From: Mactra quadrangularis
Taxonomy: Eukaryota > Mollusca > Bivalvia > Venerida > Mactridae
Reading direction: 5' to 3'
Length of the DNA stretch: 64,000 nucleotides
Assembly: GCA_025267735.1 (NCBI GenBank)
Contig: CM046309.1
Span: 35,129,202 to 35,193,201 of the forward strand
Shown here: positions 47,733 to 60,408 of the stretch, piece by piece
How the letters are laid out: each line of letters opens with the position of its first letter
Position numbering within the stretch: position 1 is the stretch's first letter
The notes under the pieces: generated by a model
What the model was told of the DNA's origin: nothing
The model's database searches: none
Seen by the model: the letters and a program-made list of their open reading frames with translations, nothing else
Made by a program: the position numbers and the translations under genes

Positions 47733-49332
47733 TACTTTGAACTTAATAACTGTATTAAATATGAAAATCATCATCAACCAACTCTAAGTCACTAACTTTT
47801 TTTTCCAAAGAACTTCCATTTAACACGCCATCTCTTTATAAGAACCTAACTGTCTGTTGTAATTGTTTCTTCGTATTATCGGTATGAAGACGTTAATATA
47901 AACAATGAATATCTAAATGTCTACGAATATTCCAAATTTGAAAACAAATCGTATATGTATATAAATCATTATCATTACTATATTATATACAGTTTTTATA
48001 CATCATTGCATTGTAATTGAAATGTCCAAACTTCTGTCAAACATATTATATATAAATCAATTAAGATTAATATATAATAATAACTTTAATATAACACGTA
48101 AGAGCATTTTATATAATATTATACATACGTATTTACTAATGTATTACAACGTCAAGACAAAAATTCTATTAGACTAAGCAGGTCGTGAAATTAATCGTCT
48201 TAAATTATTTTAAAAAAAAATAGTCGCAATACTACAGTAGTAAAATTAATATATAATTAATTTATTGTATAATAATTAAATAATCCAATTTAGCAAGAAA
48301 ACACATACCTTCATTTAAATTCCTCAATGAAATTATATATCTTTCATACAATTAATACACAAATGCAATCACAGTTCATACTTTCACTATTTTGATTTAA
48401 TTAATGATGAACGTTCACCCCGCACAATATTAAAATATGTGATCTTTAATTCTTTGCATAGCAGACGAGTTTAAATACCCGTTTGTACGTGCTCATTCAT
48501 TTATTGTTTATGTCACAATTTTGTAGTATTAAATTAAAACGTATTTTAATTTATAATCAACAAGTTAAAGTGTCATTGCTTTCAAAGTCAGTGTCGTTAA
48601 TTCGTATTAAATTACCAAACGAACTATACAGAGAACAATATAATCCGAGGTTCTCCGAGTGTGATATGTCAATCAATTTTATTTTAATATTTTTCGAAGA
48701 TGTTAACAAACGATAACTTAATGATCGCTACATTGTCTATATAAGCATAAATAAGATCAAAATATTGATTGACGAATATTTACACTATGAAGGTATTTAT
48801 TCTACAATTTTGAACCAATACTATGAACGTGATCCTTATCGCATGAATATTTAATGACTTTAAACTTATTTAAAGTGACATCATGTAGGTTTAATACAAA
48901 AATCACCGTTTAGCTAATCGTAGCCTCGTTTTGGACGCTCCTAAAAGTAAATCAACAATTATACATAGAACAGTATCTCTTTTACAAGCGTACACCTAAA
49001 ATTTGGCATGAAAATATTTACTGATTTTTTTCTTGATGATTACATTGTTACCTATCCTCATATTGTTTAGAGTTTGATTTATTTGGATTCCTTTTGTTCA
49101 CACTGTTTATCAATTAGTCGAAATGCTAAATTTGTTTTAGAAATACGTGAGTATCATAAAAATGATCTAAGGAAGACCAACACCGCGTCTTGTTTATTTT
49201 TAACGCATGCGCACTGCAGAACTTATCTAACTCTGCCTTTAGAATGTCCATAAACTGTTCCTGACAGTTACTCATGTCTTCTGCTATACAAAAACGACTT
49301 CAATGGATTAACTTACTGGATTAATCTGGATT

Positions 49333-49376
49333 CATTCTCGTACCCCGAAGTTATCAAGATTCTGTGTACGAGAATG
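49333..49376. mobile_element. Short member of the CATTCTCGTACC fold-back family
   Basis: CATTCTCGTACCCCGAAGTT at the left and TGTACGAGAATG at the right are inverted ends only 44 bp apart in total. Confidence 0.6.
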
Positions 49377-49456
49377 CCTAGATTTTACGCTCAACCATTT
49401 TCGGTCAATTACGACGGCTAACTCACCTAATTAGTTTTCTTGGACTATTTTTACCA

Positions 49457-49558
49457 TTGTAAAGTTTCCACCATTAGGGCTATCAAAATCGATGGTCCAA
49501 ATAGCAAACTGATTTTAATATAGGAACTTTTTCGAATTAAGCATTTAAGACTAAAACA
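49457..49558 (+). repeat. Pogo/Tigger-like MITE fragment (GATGGTC family)
   Basis: TGTAAAGTTTCCACCATTAG, GCTATCAAAATCGATGGTCC, AATATAGGAACTTTTTCGAA, TTAAGCATTTAAGACTAAAA in family order. Confidence 0.55.
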
Positions 49559-50183
49559 TCGTCACAAATCGACAGATTTCTTGCAAAATTTGTTTTGTTA
49601 ATGTCATAAGAATGTGAAAGTAAAAAAAAATTACACATTTTTTGTAATATATATAATATATTTTGTTAGTTGTAGCCTTATACAATCTCAAGCACGAGTG
49701 ACGGTAAGTACATAATAAGTACCGATAAGTCCAGCTAATCAACTTTACAGAAGCGGTTCTTTCCATAAGACACTGTACAAGTAAGCATATACTAATCTAA
49801 AAATCCAAATATCATAATTTAACAATATATCATGACCCTTGAATTATTGTAAACTACTTAAATGGAATGAAATAGACATGTTTAATATTTCTGTAGTATT
49901 TAGTTTGTATAAACAGACAAAACTACGCTACCAACTCTTAAATTAGATTGTCAAAACTGAGAAACTTATCAAGGGAACTTAGTAGAGTTCACCTATCACT
50001 GATATTCAAATAATAATGTTAATATCACAATTATATAGATAGTTATTTATCATGTTTTACGATAAAATATTGTTTCATTCGATGAAAATATATGATAAAA
50101 GTATAAAATGCCAATTTTCACGAAAATGAATATATACATTGCATTTCAAAGAAGATACTTGATTCCACGTCATATTCGTCAAA

Positions 50184-50285
50184 AATCAGTTAAGTTCCAT
50201 TATAACGACCATCAAAACCGATGGTCTTAATAACAGAATAGTGTTTATATAAGGACCCTTTTTTCTCAGGTTAGACCTTAAGAAC
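50184..50285 (+). repeat. Pogo/Tigger-like MITE fragment (GATGGTC family)
   Basis: CAGTTAAGTTCCATTATAAC, GACCATCAAAACCGATGGTC, TTAATAACAGAATAGTG, AAGGACCCTTTTTTCTCAGG; one of the cleaner copies. Confidence 0.6.
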
Positions 50286-50680
50286 ATGGAAATCGTAAAA
50301 TTTACATAATTTTACTATAAACAAGGTTGTCTGTATGTCGGAACTTCAATATATATTTTACAAAATAAAGAACATAACATGCAAGAACAAGAAAAGTCAC
50401 CGGCTTTGGTACTTTATTCCAACTCGGTATTCCGTACCATGATATTCTATGATGAACTCGTGACTAGACCACTCATGAAAATAGTTTCACATTCTAAGCT
50501 CACTCAGTGCAATTAAAATCGATTTTACAACAAAAATTGTCGAATATTCACCATAAACGTAAAAATTAATTAAAATGTAAAACAGTTCCGGTAACGTGCA
50601 GTGCGTGCAAAAGGTACTTATTGGAAACCGTTTCTGAACAAAACAGCGTGTCAAAACTGATAGATGGAAATGATAATTAC

Positions 50681-50695
50681 CTGCGTATTTTCCAT
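50681..50695 (-). CDS. Weak candidate first coding exon (MENTQ)
   Basis: On the minus strand, AAACATGGAAAATACGCAG|GTAATT gives a start in good context (A at -3, G at +4), five codons and a donor in phase 0. CCCGGAAGT, an ETS-type core common in promoters, lies about 60 nt upstream (near 50757-50763), with CGTCACGT between. It could start gene 2, but phase 0 does not match the exon at 40790, so at least one unseen exon would be required. It may be chance. Confidence 0.2.
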
Positions 50696-52377
50696 GTTTC
50701 CGAATTCATTCAGTTTTCATACGTGACGAAAATAAGAATGTGGCTTTTATCATCAACTTCCGGGCAAAAAAAGACTGAATAATAATTAATTAAACAACGT
50801 TTCCAATGACTATGGAAAGCAATGGGACATTGTTTGATAACAATGGCTATCGTATTCATGCAATTGGATCCTAATTTGAAAGTATAATAAATTAATCATA
50901 CATTTCATGCTGTGAACAACAATGGAAACTGACACGATATTATTGTGGCACCCAGCGCACCAAACCGTGAAGACAGAATTCAATTAAATGAAAGAATAGT
51001 CTGTAGCCATTTTATATGAATTATTAAATTGATTCTGAAAGAACCTTGCATATTTGTAATTGAATAATTTGCGGTAATCATTCATCTGAGAGTTCGTAAG
51101 TTTCCGTAAACATTCGGAATATTACGTAATAGAAATTGTCGACCTTTTGTTAAGATAGTAAATTAGCGTAATTTGCCGAACATATCGTATTGCAGTACAA
51201 AGGCAAACTAAATGTTCCTAGGAAATTAATACGTATTTAATGACAAAGGATTGATATAATCTGAGCCGAACTTGAATTGGAGAATGAAAATGTGAATATA
51301 TTGTTTGCTTGTTTATCGAGTGTATAAGTGCTATACACTTAAGTGCCAAAAGTAAAGTTTGTCTTGTTATTTTGTAATTCATATACGGAATAAAACGGAT
51401 CAGATTGTACTTTATCATTATCATTCAAAATACACGTGACAACAAGATACTTTCCCTCAATTTTTCAAACAACATAAGCGGGTCAAGATTTCTACCCTGG
51501 GGATGGGGCGGACAATCTACTTTTTTCTTTTAAGGAAAAGGCCTAAGTTGCAAATGAATACGTTGAATTTTTACGTTTAGAAATGAATATAATTTTAATC
51601 AGACGATGATCCAAGTTCAACGTTTTGGGTGAGCTATTCAGAGTTCTATAATTTCCGTAAATCTACTTCTATTAACGCTACCGCAGTACTTTCAGATGGT
51701 ATTGCATTCCCTATCAAGTCCGCGTAAATTTTATCAGTCCATTTGAATTTGCGGGTCACTTTCGCTAGTGCCATTGCAATTTTGTTTCTATTATCTACTT
51801 ACGTTGTGATCAAATTGATTGTGGTGTAATTATGGCAAAGTGTTTTTATTGTTAAACACAAGAAACTGTACAGTTCTGTTCACAAGACTTCCTCGAGGCT
51901 ATAAGCGACACTAGTATCAGCTTAGTTGTTTTAATCTTTCAGATGAAGACTAACATTTTGAAAGAACAATGAATAACTGCGACGAGAGTTCTTTGGCCGT
52001 CTAGACTCCCAGCCTATGTTGGTTCCGCCTTTGCAATCTGCGTGTGTATTTAATCCTTTAATTATTCGTAATGCATCAGTTTTGCAGCACTTAGAACATT
52101 TTCATTCATCTTCGGCTTAGTTTATATTCATCAATTATTGAAACCAATTAAGATAAAGAATATGTGCATGTTCGTGATGATACACCCAAAATTTGATAAC
52201 ATTTTATCAAATATTTAAGATGATTGAAACAATAATCAATATTACTTTGCATCAATAATCTTAATCTTATTTTAACTTACATACGGAATGTATCAATGAA
52301 ATTTATCAATGGATTTTCGAAGGAAAATATATCAATGACAAAGGCTGTGTCGTCCATTTGCAATTGAACCTATGTAA

Positions 52378-52562
52378 TACAGTATAACCTCAGCAGAGCG
52401 GTCAACTACAGAACAATGCCTCTGCACAACTACAGCTTTTGATATTTTTCTTACGGGCGAAATTTTAATTGTATTTAATCTCTGCAGAGCAACATCTACT
52501 GAACAGAAACATACGTTAGTTCCTACCAGTGGATGTTGTTGATCAAGAATGGTTGTACTGTA
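52378..52562. mobile_element. Pogo/Tigger-like MITE, about 185 bp
   Basis: TACAGTATAACCTCAGCAGA at the left mirrors GAATGGTTGTACTGTA at the right. Internal repeats of CTCTGCAGAGC and CTACTGAACAG type are present. Confidence 0.65.
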
Positions 52563-53419
52563 CACATATATGTAACCTAATCGATCGCACTAAATTTTGA
52601 CTATCTAACGCCCCACTTCTTTTCCGCAACACAAGATCAGAAAGTTTTATTAAATGGTAATAGACAGTTAATCTTTCTTTTAGTGACAGTGAGGTTAAAC
52701 TGAAATATCCTAATAGAACGACATCCGAGATGGCAGCCTTCAGCAGCATCATATGCACGTTCTTTTGAACTCCTTGGCCACTACGAACAATCTTGGACAT
52801 AATTAGTCGCCATGTTTGAAGTGTTTAAACATGTTTGACCCCAACAAACCCTTTCTGGATAACCCATTCAATGAACGATACACGCTAAAACAGCTCATGT
52901 GACGTCACTTCCTGTCAGATTATAGCAACTCGCTGATTGGACGGATGAGTTTTATACAAGCACAATGGTAAATCGTACCACGGTTTTAACAAAGCGTCAA
53001 GAATATATTGTCTTCTTCAGGTTTATTTAAGTGCAAACTTTGTATGAAATATGAATATAATGCCAATCAATATTATCTTTGAAATATTATACACAATATT
53101 CATTAATAAGTTTGATAACAAAAGACGCTGACAGCATAAATATTTCATTTTTATCATAACAGACCTTGATTTCACATTATAATGACTGATAACATGCATG
53201 CTTGACATATTCTTGATACAATTCATTGATCGATGCCATAGAACGTGAAATGAAAAAAATAAAGCTAAAATATAATGTAATTTATGGTCTTTTATGTCTT
53301 ACTTCAACAGTTTTTCGTCCCACTCACTTTCCATGGGCATAGCAAGATCTCATGACATGTAATACTTTTTAACCGATTACTACACACCTTTGCCATCACT
53401 GAGGGAAGAATACGTTAGG

Positions 53420-53560
53420 AAACTGCATGCATGGTTAACAGCTTAATTCAGATATTTTAGCATTTCCTGGAACGGAGCGGTGAGTATGTTGACTGGCCGC
53501 CATTATATATGACTTATACAATGTGTTGCTACAGTGGTATTAACCCCAACCAAATAAGCA
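53420..53560 (+). mobile_element. SINE family C 3' fragment
   Basis: GGTTAACAGCTTAATTCAGA, TTTCCTGGAACGGAGCGGTG and ATACAATGTGTTGCTACAGT match the tail of the 41683 copy. The tRNA-like head is missing. Confidence 0.55.
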
Positions 53561-54532
53561 CCTTCAGCCAGTGGCTTGAAACGGATCTAATTGATTTGGA
53601 AACAATGTCCTTGGAAAAAGTTCATGACCAAAGGCATATGGGTCCTATCCAGAAAGTAAACGTACAGTCCATGTATTTATTGGTAGACAAAAAGGCGATT
53701 GACTTTCATGACAATCCAAGGGCCAGTATCACCAACAGTCTTACGCTTTATTTTGGTCGTAAATCATTCAACCCTGTATAGTATTGTAAAATAGTTGATA
53801 ATACACTTCCAATAACTTCAACGACAACAGAGTCTGTATATGGTAGGATTCCAATTCTATGTTTTACAACGTATTACAGTATTAAGCAACATGGCAAACA
53901 TGTCACAAAACGAAACGCAACCAATCAAATTAAAATAATGGAATCGACTTCAGTCGAATGTAATTGTTTCATCATTTTATCAAATGGAATAAATCATAGA
54001 CATTTCTTTAAAACCTATGTACCGTATTATATCAACGGGCGAAGTTGTCTTAACTTATAACGCAAAGTATATTGACATGCACATGTATTTTATGTATACT
54101 TTAAATTTAAAACCCAGACTCTGTTCTGTTCTGTTCAGTATGATTAAATACCAATACAAGCAGACATCGATGTTATAAACAATGCAATATATTGATTGAC
54201 ATCGTCAATGATCATTGTTTTAAAAACTAGTGAAGACATTTATCTTATATGTAGACAATGAAGTATGACATAACAGATCAGTTGTGACGTATGATATGTT
54301 AGCAAACAATTGAAGCCAGCCATCATTGTAATCAGCTTTTATATTTTATCCTGTAGGTCAATTTGTCAGATGTCAAGATTCCATGGATCAATATGTGACC
54401 ACTGATGTGATATACAGAAATACATATGTAGCTAGACAGTGATTGTAAAGATATATTGTATATATTACACCATGAAGTGAGGGTATAGAACGAAACTCAA
54501 AAGTAAGGTCTACAAACCATAATGCGCTTGAA

Positions 54533-54645
54533 CAGTAAAGTTCCACAACGAGGACCATTAAAATTGATGGTCTTAAATTGTAAAAACGGAATGGTTAATA
54601 CAGGGACCATTTTCTACTCAAATTAAGCATTTGGGTTTTAAAAAT
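54533..54645 (+). repeat. Pogo/Tigger-like MITE fragment (GATGGTC family)
   Basis: ACAGTAAAGTTCCACAACGA, GGACCATTAAAATTGATGGT, AGGGACCATTTTCTACTC, TTAAGCATTTGGG in family order. Confidence 0.6.
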
Positions 54646-54775
54646 CTTTAAAAATCGTATGATGTTGCAAGAACCAAGGTGGTGTTTTATAGCAGAAGTT
54701 TACTATGTTTACACCAACGTAGGAGGATCGGTGTTTGAGAAGTTGCCATACCGCACACCACTGCAATTTTCTATA

Positions 54776-54950
54776 TTAGCGTAAAAAATCGCCGAGGAGT
54801 TCCAAACATGAATGCCATCTACCGGAATACTCTATTCCTATTGAAAATGTTTCAATTAATCTGTTTAAAACATCTAAAACAGAATGATTAACTTGTGTAA
54901 AATATATGTCTGATGAGTAGTTTAGCACACATGAACCGCTTGGTATTTTT
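54776..54950 (-). CDS. Candidate terminal exon, unidentified protein
   Basis: The 175-nt segment follows the acceptor GAAGTCTTACAG (AG at 54952-54951), enters in phase 2 and ends at TAA (54778-54776). It encodes 58 codons: KIPSGSCVLNYSSDIYFTQV, NHSVLDVLNRLIETFSIGIE, YSGRWHSCLELLGDFLR. The sequence looks protein-like: two cysteines, an N-glycosylation sequon (NYS) and another (NHS), and an amphipathic leucine pattern. The phase matches the donor at 57103 on the same strand, giving a Thr codon across the joint. No family is recognised and the upstream exon is itself uncertain, so this may be a small secreted-type protein or a fortuitous frame. Confidence 0.4.
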
Positions 54951-55337
54951 CTGTAAGACTTCAATGGGGTTCAACGACCTTTCAAATAGAAATATCGTAG
55001 AGTATATAAACAATCAACGGTAGAGTGACCCACAATATCGTGGGTTAAATTACATCCTTAGTTTAATTGCCTCCCACAAGTATCATTGTCTTTGGTATAT
55101 CTCCTACATTAATTGTTTAATTATAAGAAAAATACAATATTAGAACAGTCCTACATCCTACAAGGGTTTATCTAGATAATATATCAAAGTTGGTGTGGTA
55201 GAAAGACACTGACAATGTATTACAGGAAACTATGGCTGATAACATTACATTAATGTGTTCTCTAGTATTTGCATCACTTAACTCTACTATATTGTACGCA
55301 AAATTATCTTACTTTCCCCAGGAAAACCCAAAAATAG

Positions 55338-55515
55338 GAGCAGGCGTGGCCGAGCGGTTAGGACGTTGGGCTGGTAATCATCGGATAGTCAGTTCCGCGT
55401 TGGTTCGAATACCATCCAAAACCTACCCCGTTGTTCCCTTGAGCAAGAAACCAGGAAGCGGACTTGAAAGGGATAAATCTAAGTTGTAAGAACTCGTTTC
55501 ACATTCGAGCTAAAA
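55338..55515 (+). mobile_element. Ser/Leu-tRNA-like SINE, family B
   Basis: GGAGCAGGCGTGGCCGAGCG (A-box TGGCCGAGCGG) and GCGTTGGTTCGAATACCATC (B-box) are followed by CCCTTGAGCAAGAAACCAGG and AAGTTGTAAGAACTCGTTTC. It shares its whole length with 31560-31767. The body after the tRNA-like part and the lack of a matched acceptor stem mark it as a SINE, not a tRNA gene. Confidence 0.8.
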
Positions 55516-57102
55516 TAATTTAATACACCATACCAGGAAAACCAATTCAAAATTTTAAGGGAACAAGTCACAATTCACACGAAACAAACAACCTCCCCAA
55601 AGAAACAAGTAGCATAACTCATTGAGCAACAAGCTCTAAAAGGGCAAATAACATATAACGAGTCACAAACAAGCTCTGCCAACGAGAAAGTAACATCTTC
55701 ATTAGAACCAGTAACATTTTTAAGGAACAAGTATCATCTCCATAGTAGAAAATTATTTCTCCAAATGCAAAAGTAACATCTCCAAAACGAATACAGTAGA
55801 GAATAACTTAGTTATTGAAAACATTTTCTTTATATGTTTCCATAACGAACATAAATCAATACAAAATAACTAATAATATTGTAGTAAAGAATAAAATTGT
55901 AACTTACAATTTTGAACATTTCACAAAGACCAACTTCGCAGCATCGTATTTTCAACATTTTATCAAAATCATATTAAATTCTACAGTAGTCTCTGGGTAA
56001 GTTTAACGAATAAATCATTCAGAAATATATTAAATCACTAAAAAATGAGACAGACAATGAAAACCATGAGAACTATCAACAAAAACAAACTATAATTAAT
56101 ATTTAATTGGAAATATAAACGTATTGTTTGTGATGGTAATGTTTTGTCTGTGATTGAAAATGAAAACTAATATATAATATCTGATACTGTAAAAGAGATA
56201 TCAGGCATTGAGTAGAATTCTTAACAAACTATAAATTATTTATAGTCTTTTATAGTTCTGTAAAACAATATCACTGTAAAGAATATGAATAATTTATATG
56301 ATGGGTTGGGAGTTTCGAAAGTGGGACTATGAAATGAAGTTTAGACAAAACTATCTGAATATTTATTATGTGCTGGTTAGATTCCAGTAATTGTGGATAT
56401 AAATATTTATTATGTTTTATGGTTATGATTATGTGTGTAATTACACGTATACTGTTTTGCTTGTATTTATGAATATGTAATTAGTACTATTCTGAATAAA
56501 TTTACTGTTGTCTGTTCTCTTCTGTTAATGTTTGTATTGAACTATAATGGAACTTTCAATGGAAGATTTCTTATCTTTACCTACTAAACAATGAAGATAT
56601 TTGATAGGACTGTATATGTATTCGGATATGTTAAATCAAGTCCAATTATTATCATGTTGTATTTTATCACGTGACCAATAAACAATGAGAACATTTGAGT
56701 TATAATCAGATAAGTATTAATTAAAAACTTAATTATGAAAGTCTGATATAGTTATATTGTTGAAGTACTGACATCAAACTACAATTAGTCAACACTTACA
56801 ACTGGTATATTTATCATAGCAACCAGTTGTCCATACAGCAGCAACACTGACGCTACATGTCGCAACCAGAGCTTAACGTTGCAATACCCCTTTGCTGCAA
56901 ATTGATGTGAACTAACTTATTATCTTATGAATTGTGTATTTTAAATACGCATGATTGTATGTATATCTTGCTGATTTTTACAGAATACATAATACATGTT
57001 GACATTGGTGTTATATAATATAATTTTAACATGTTACCACGGCTATATACAAATTCATTGGAAATTTCTACGAACTTTCTGAACAACCCTCGTAATACTT
57101 AC

Positions 57103-57260
57103 GTCATTTGTATTCTATATTGACTATGGTCCGTAGGTCTTGTATAAGCAGAATGACATCTTCCAAACTGACCTTTGTCCCCTGTAGGTCTTGAAGTATT
57201 GACAGAATGGCACCGACCAAGTAAACAAACATCCATCTTGAATATGATGGTAATCTTACT
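57103..57260 (-). CDS. Candidate first coding exon with two readable frames
   Basis: On the minus strand the segment is bounded by TTTACTTTCAG (AG at 57262-57261) and ATGAC|GTAAGT (GT at 57102). One frame opens at ATG in good context (AAGATGGATG): MDVCLLGRCHSVNTSRPTGD, KGQFGRCHSAYTRPTDHSQY, RIQM, ending in phase 2, which fits the exon at 54776-54950. An internal duplication is visible (GRCHS..N..RPT twice). The +1 frame reads RWMFVYLVGAILSILQDLQG, then a leucine-rich helix, and stops with TGA one base before the donor. The second looks like a signal peptide plus coiled coil. I cannot decide which, if either, is used. Confidence 0.35.
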
Positions 57261-58573
57261 CTGAAAGTAAATCAATTTAAAAAATGTAAGCAGACATATC
57301 AGGAACATTAACAGTAAAACAGACATAAAACACTTCCGAAAAGCAAAAACGGAGATTTTTTTTAGATTTTAAAACTTTGTAATAAAAACGCCACAAACAA
57401 ATAACAGAAACAATAGCCTAAGGGGTTTCCGGCTTGGAACTGACAGTAGCAAAATACACACCACATGGGTTAAAGACAACTAAATGTAAAAACTTCAAAA
57501 ATCATCCTATACCATCAGCAATCACTCTCATAGCTTTACATAACATACAACAGCCCACTGAGAGAGTATATGACAACAGAATTCAAGTGGCCTTAAGGCG
57601 CATTCAACTTGCACTTTTATTCAACAACACATAGTCAAATATGAACAAACCATGGCTATTTAATGTTCTTTAGTGTCTCTATGCAGTGACTACAGAAAAT
57701 TTGGTATGAATGCACTAAATATATGTCAAGTCCCTATGTGCATAGACGATGAAAATAGATTCTGTAAACACTATGGTGTCATATGGTTTATATTTCACCT
57801 GGAATACTGTAAGAACAACTGTTAAGCAAATAGATTCACACTATTTTTGTTTAGATATTCTTAAAGCAATGTTTATTTGTAGGAAAGTAAACTTCCGAAG
57901 TAAAGCTTCTTACTTGTCTATATAATAAATTGTTTACAACCTGATCAATAAAAGACAAGTCCTACAATGTCTTTAAAACATCGTCTGCATACGTTAATAA
58001 GAAAAAAACACCACTAAGACATGATTAACTGTTCCATATTTACATAGAAAGCCATTGAGAACGAAAATACATTTTAAACACGGAGCTCGAACTTTAGTTT
58101 TACAACCCCAAGTCTATGTTTCACAAAATATATATACACTGCGTGGTTGGGTTAAACCTGATTTATGAAAAGCAGTGTTCCTTTCATTTAGATATAAATT
58201 CCATTTACAAATGAAAACATCTGCATAACACATAAAAACATAACTGATATGTCTTATACCATAATATAACAGACATCATGGACATATACTGTTGTATTTT
58301 ATTAAATAAATGCCATATTTGGTGATAACACATATCAAAGAGTATCAATATAAAAACAGAACTTGTTAATTCTGATAAAATTCGGCGTTCTTTCATCTTA
58401 ATGCAGTGACAAAAATCAATGTTTGATAGAAGATTTAGACATAGTTCAGACATCAAAAGTGATAAGCCGGTGTGAGAAAGTGTTCTGAAGAACAAACAAT
58501 CAAACAGGTTCATTTAATGTAAAGTTTCGGTGTTCTTTATCATTCTTTATACGTGAATTTGTTTTTTTTACAG
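57261..58573. other. Spacer without a supported gene
   Basis: Short frames on both strands (57434-57634 plus, 58205-58513 minus) lack splice borders or family features. Nothing else was seen. Confidence 0.4.
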
Positions 58574-58931
58574 AGTGGATCTACATGGACGGGTCCATCG
58601 TGCGTCAAATCGAACTTGACTGTAAAAGTACAACTACAATCAAATGAAAACATTCCATGGATAGCGGATCGGTCATTGTGCAATATTGGTTTGCAAGCCG
58701 TGGACATTAGTGGAAATTCAAAATAATTCCATTAGTGGTTGCAAAGATAAAATATACAGCGCTGAACATCAACCAAGAGCCTTCTTATTAAAAGGGACAA
58801 AACTCAGTCAAAATTCATTTAAAAGTAGAGGAACTTTCGATTTGTTTTCAAATGATGACACAGTAATCATATTTGAAGTTCCATTAGAAACCTCTCTTAG
58901 TGACCAAATTATATACAATGTTGCACTTTAA
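58574..58931 (+). pseudogene. Candidate 3' exon on the plus strand, apparently frameshifted
   Basis: A long pyrimidine tract and TTTTTTTTACAG precede 58574. Frame A reads SGSTWTGPSCVKSNLTVKVQ, LQSNENIPWIADRSLCNIGL, QAVDISGNSK and stops (TAA near 58726). The +1 frame, open from before 58686, continues NNSISGCKDKIYSAEHQPRA, FLLKGTKLSQNSFKSRGTFD, LFSNDDTVIIFEVPLETSLS, DQIIYNVAL and stops at 58929-58931. Both look like strand-rich extracellular sequence and overlap by about 40 bases, as expected if one indel split a single coding exon. A second acceptor (GGACATTAG, near 58710) could instead select the +1 frame. No family is recognised. Confidence 0.35.
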
Positions 58932-60408
58932 AGCTTAACTATAAGGAGTGTTACGCCGACGCCGTGGCACAACTGGCAAGGAAGGTCCACCATGTTACCG
59001 AATTATCGAGTTAATAACTGAAATGAATGCGTATTTCAAGTGTACCCAAGCAACAGGCTTAAATGTCATATCCTGGCCAACGAACAAATCAATATCTATC
59101 TTTGCCGGGCATTTATAAGGTTGCTCTTATGATAGCAGCCTAAATGATCTATTCCTTGTCATAAGATGATATATCTTCTTCATGGTCTTGCGGTTTAATT
59201 AAAGATAATCAAATATTGACCTACAAACATAATTACGCAAATCACTATTCATATAGGTAGCCGACCCCACCAAGCGTTCGATTCCTATATTTACAACTAT
59301 AAGTTTGACATTTCATTAAATATTAGTCCAGTATATAGTTATAATTTTATCAAAATATATTTAATCACTATATTTACAAATGGATTATATATGGACACCT
59401 GAAATTGTCATTTTATATATTGTACAATACTTTATCTTCTAGATTCACACATTGACACACTTTTTTCCTAACTTGTATTAAAATCAATGAGTAAAATGGA
59501 TTTACTATTATAATTTATCACTCAGGAGAAGAAATATGATAAATTTTGCTAGCCCTATACCCATAATGTACTCAATGTTTGATAATGTAAATACATAAAC
59601 ACGAAAGAACCGACAACAGAACTTAAAGCTACATCAATTAATCTTTTTTGGGAGGCGGTCAGCCCAACTTATCAGCTTTTTCCTAAACATGTTTTACCAG
59701 TACTCGCTCACGCTTCCTTATGGAGCCGACGACTTCTTCCTATATGGCGAAAATCAATAAAGGCATGTGTCTATCTTACACGACAAAAGACGAATTTCAC
59801 GTGCAAAGCTTGGAACTAACACAGTACAGAATATGAACGACTTCGAGAAAATGACTATGATGGAGCTCTATCCGAGGTGTCGAATGCAGAACCAACTTCA
59901 TTTAAATCATAAATCTAATCATACATTGTATTCAATTAGTATTTTAAAATAGTGTAATTTTAAACCTCCATCGAACCCGAACCCACCCATATAAATTTAA
60001 GCCGGTAGGGTCGTAGAGATGAGGGAAATCCATTCAATATACTAAAATTGGTAATATCAATGATATGTATTCACTTCATAACTTTTCAAAATTATTTAAA
60101 TATAACTTATCAAGAATGTAAATAATTGTGAAAAAGCACACTTAAAGATGAAGGACATGTAATACATTTTATCATATATCAGCGACTGTTAAGTCTATTT
60201 AAATATTTGATATTTGTAATAAGCACTTAAACTTGGCAACAAAATATTATATATTCTGATATCATCATTTTTAAATACAAATCTGATAATATTTAACTGC
60301 ACGACGTACATTGTCAAAATGACATAATATGCGTGATGTAATATTCCACAATGAAGTTACGTGCTGTAAAGTATAACCAGTGAGTGTTTACAGAGTAACC
60401 TTAGATAC

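Larger units (their letters stand above)
40791..54775. other. Region upstream of gene 2, no firm gene
   Basis: It holds SINEs at 41683, 42596 and 53420, MITEs at 45805, 47459 and 52378, fragments of the GATGGTC family at 49457, 50184 and 54533, a half fold-back near 41577-41614, and one weak first-exon candidate at 50681. Stretches 43000-45780, 46050-47210, 47750-49330 and 50760-52370 are AT-rich and show nothing I can name. The 5' part of gene 2 must lie here or farther right. Confidence 0.45.

Noticed and set aside
53509..53781. 90-codon plus-strand frame
   Set aside because: Its start is inside a SINE tail; the remainder has an AG before it but no recognisable domain or partner exon.
55338..55420. 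Functional tRNA-Ser or tRNA-Leu gene
   Set aside because: A- and B-boxes are present, but there is no matching acceptor stem, a SINE body follows and a second copy exists at 31560.
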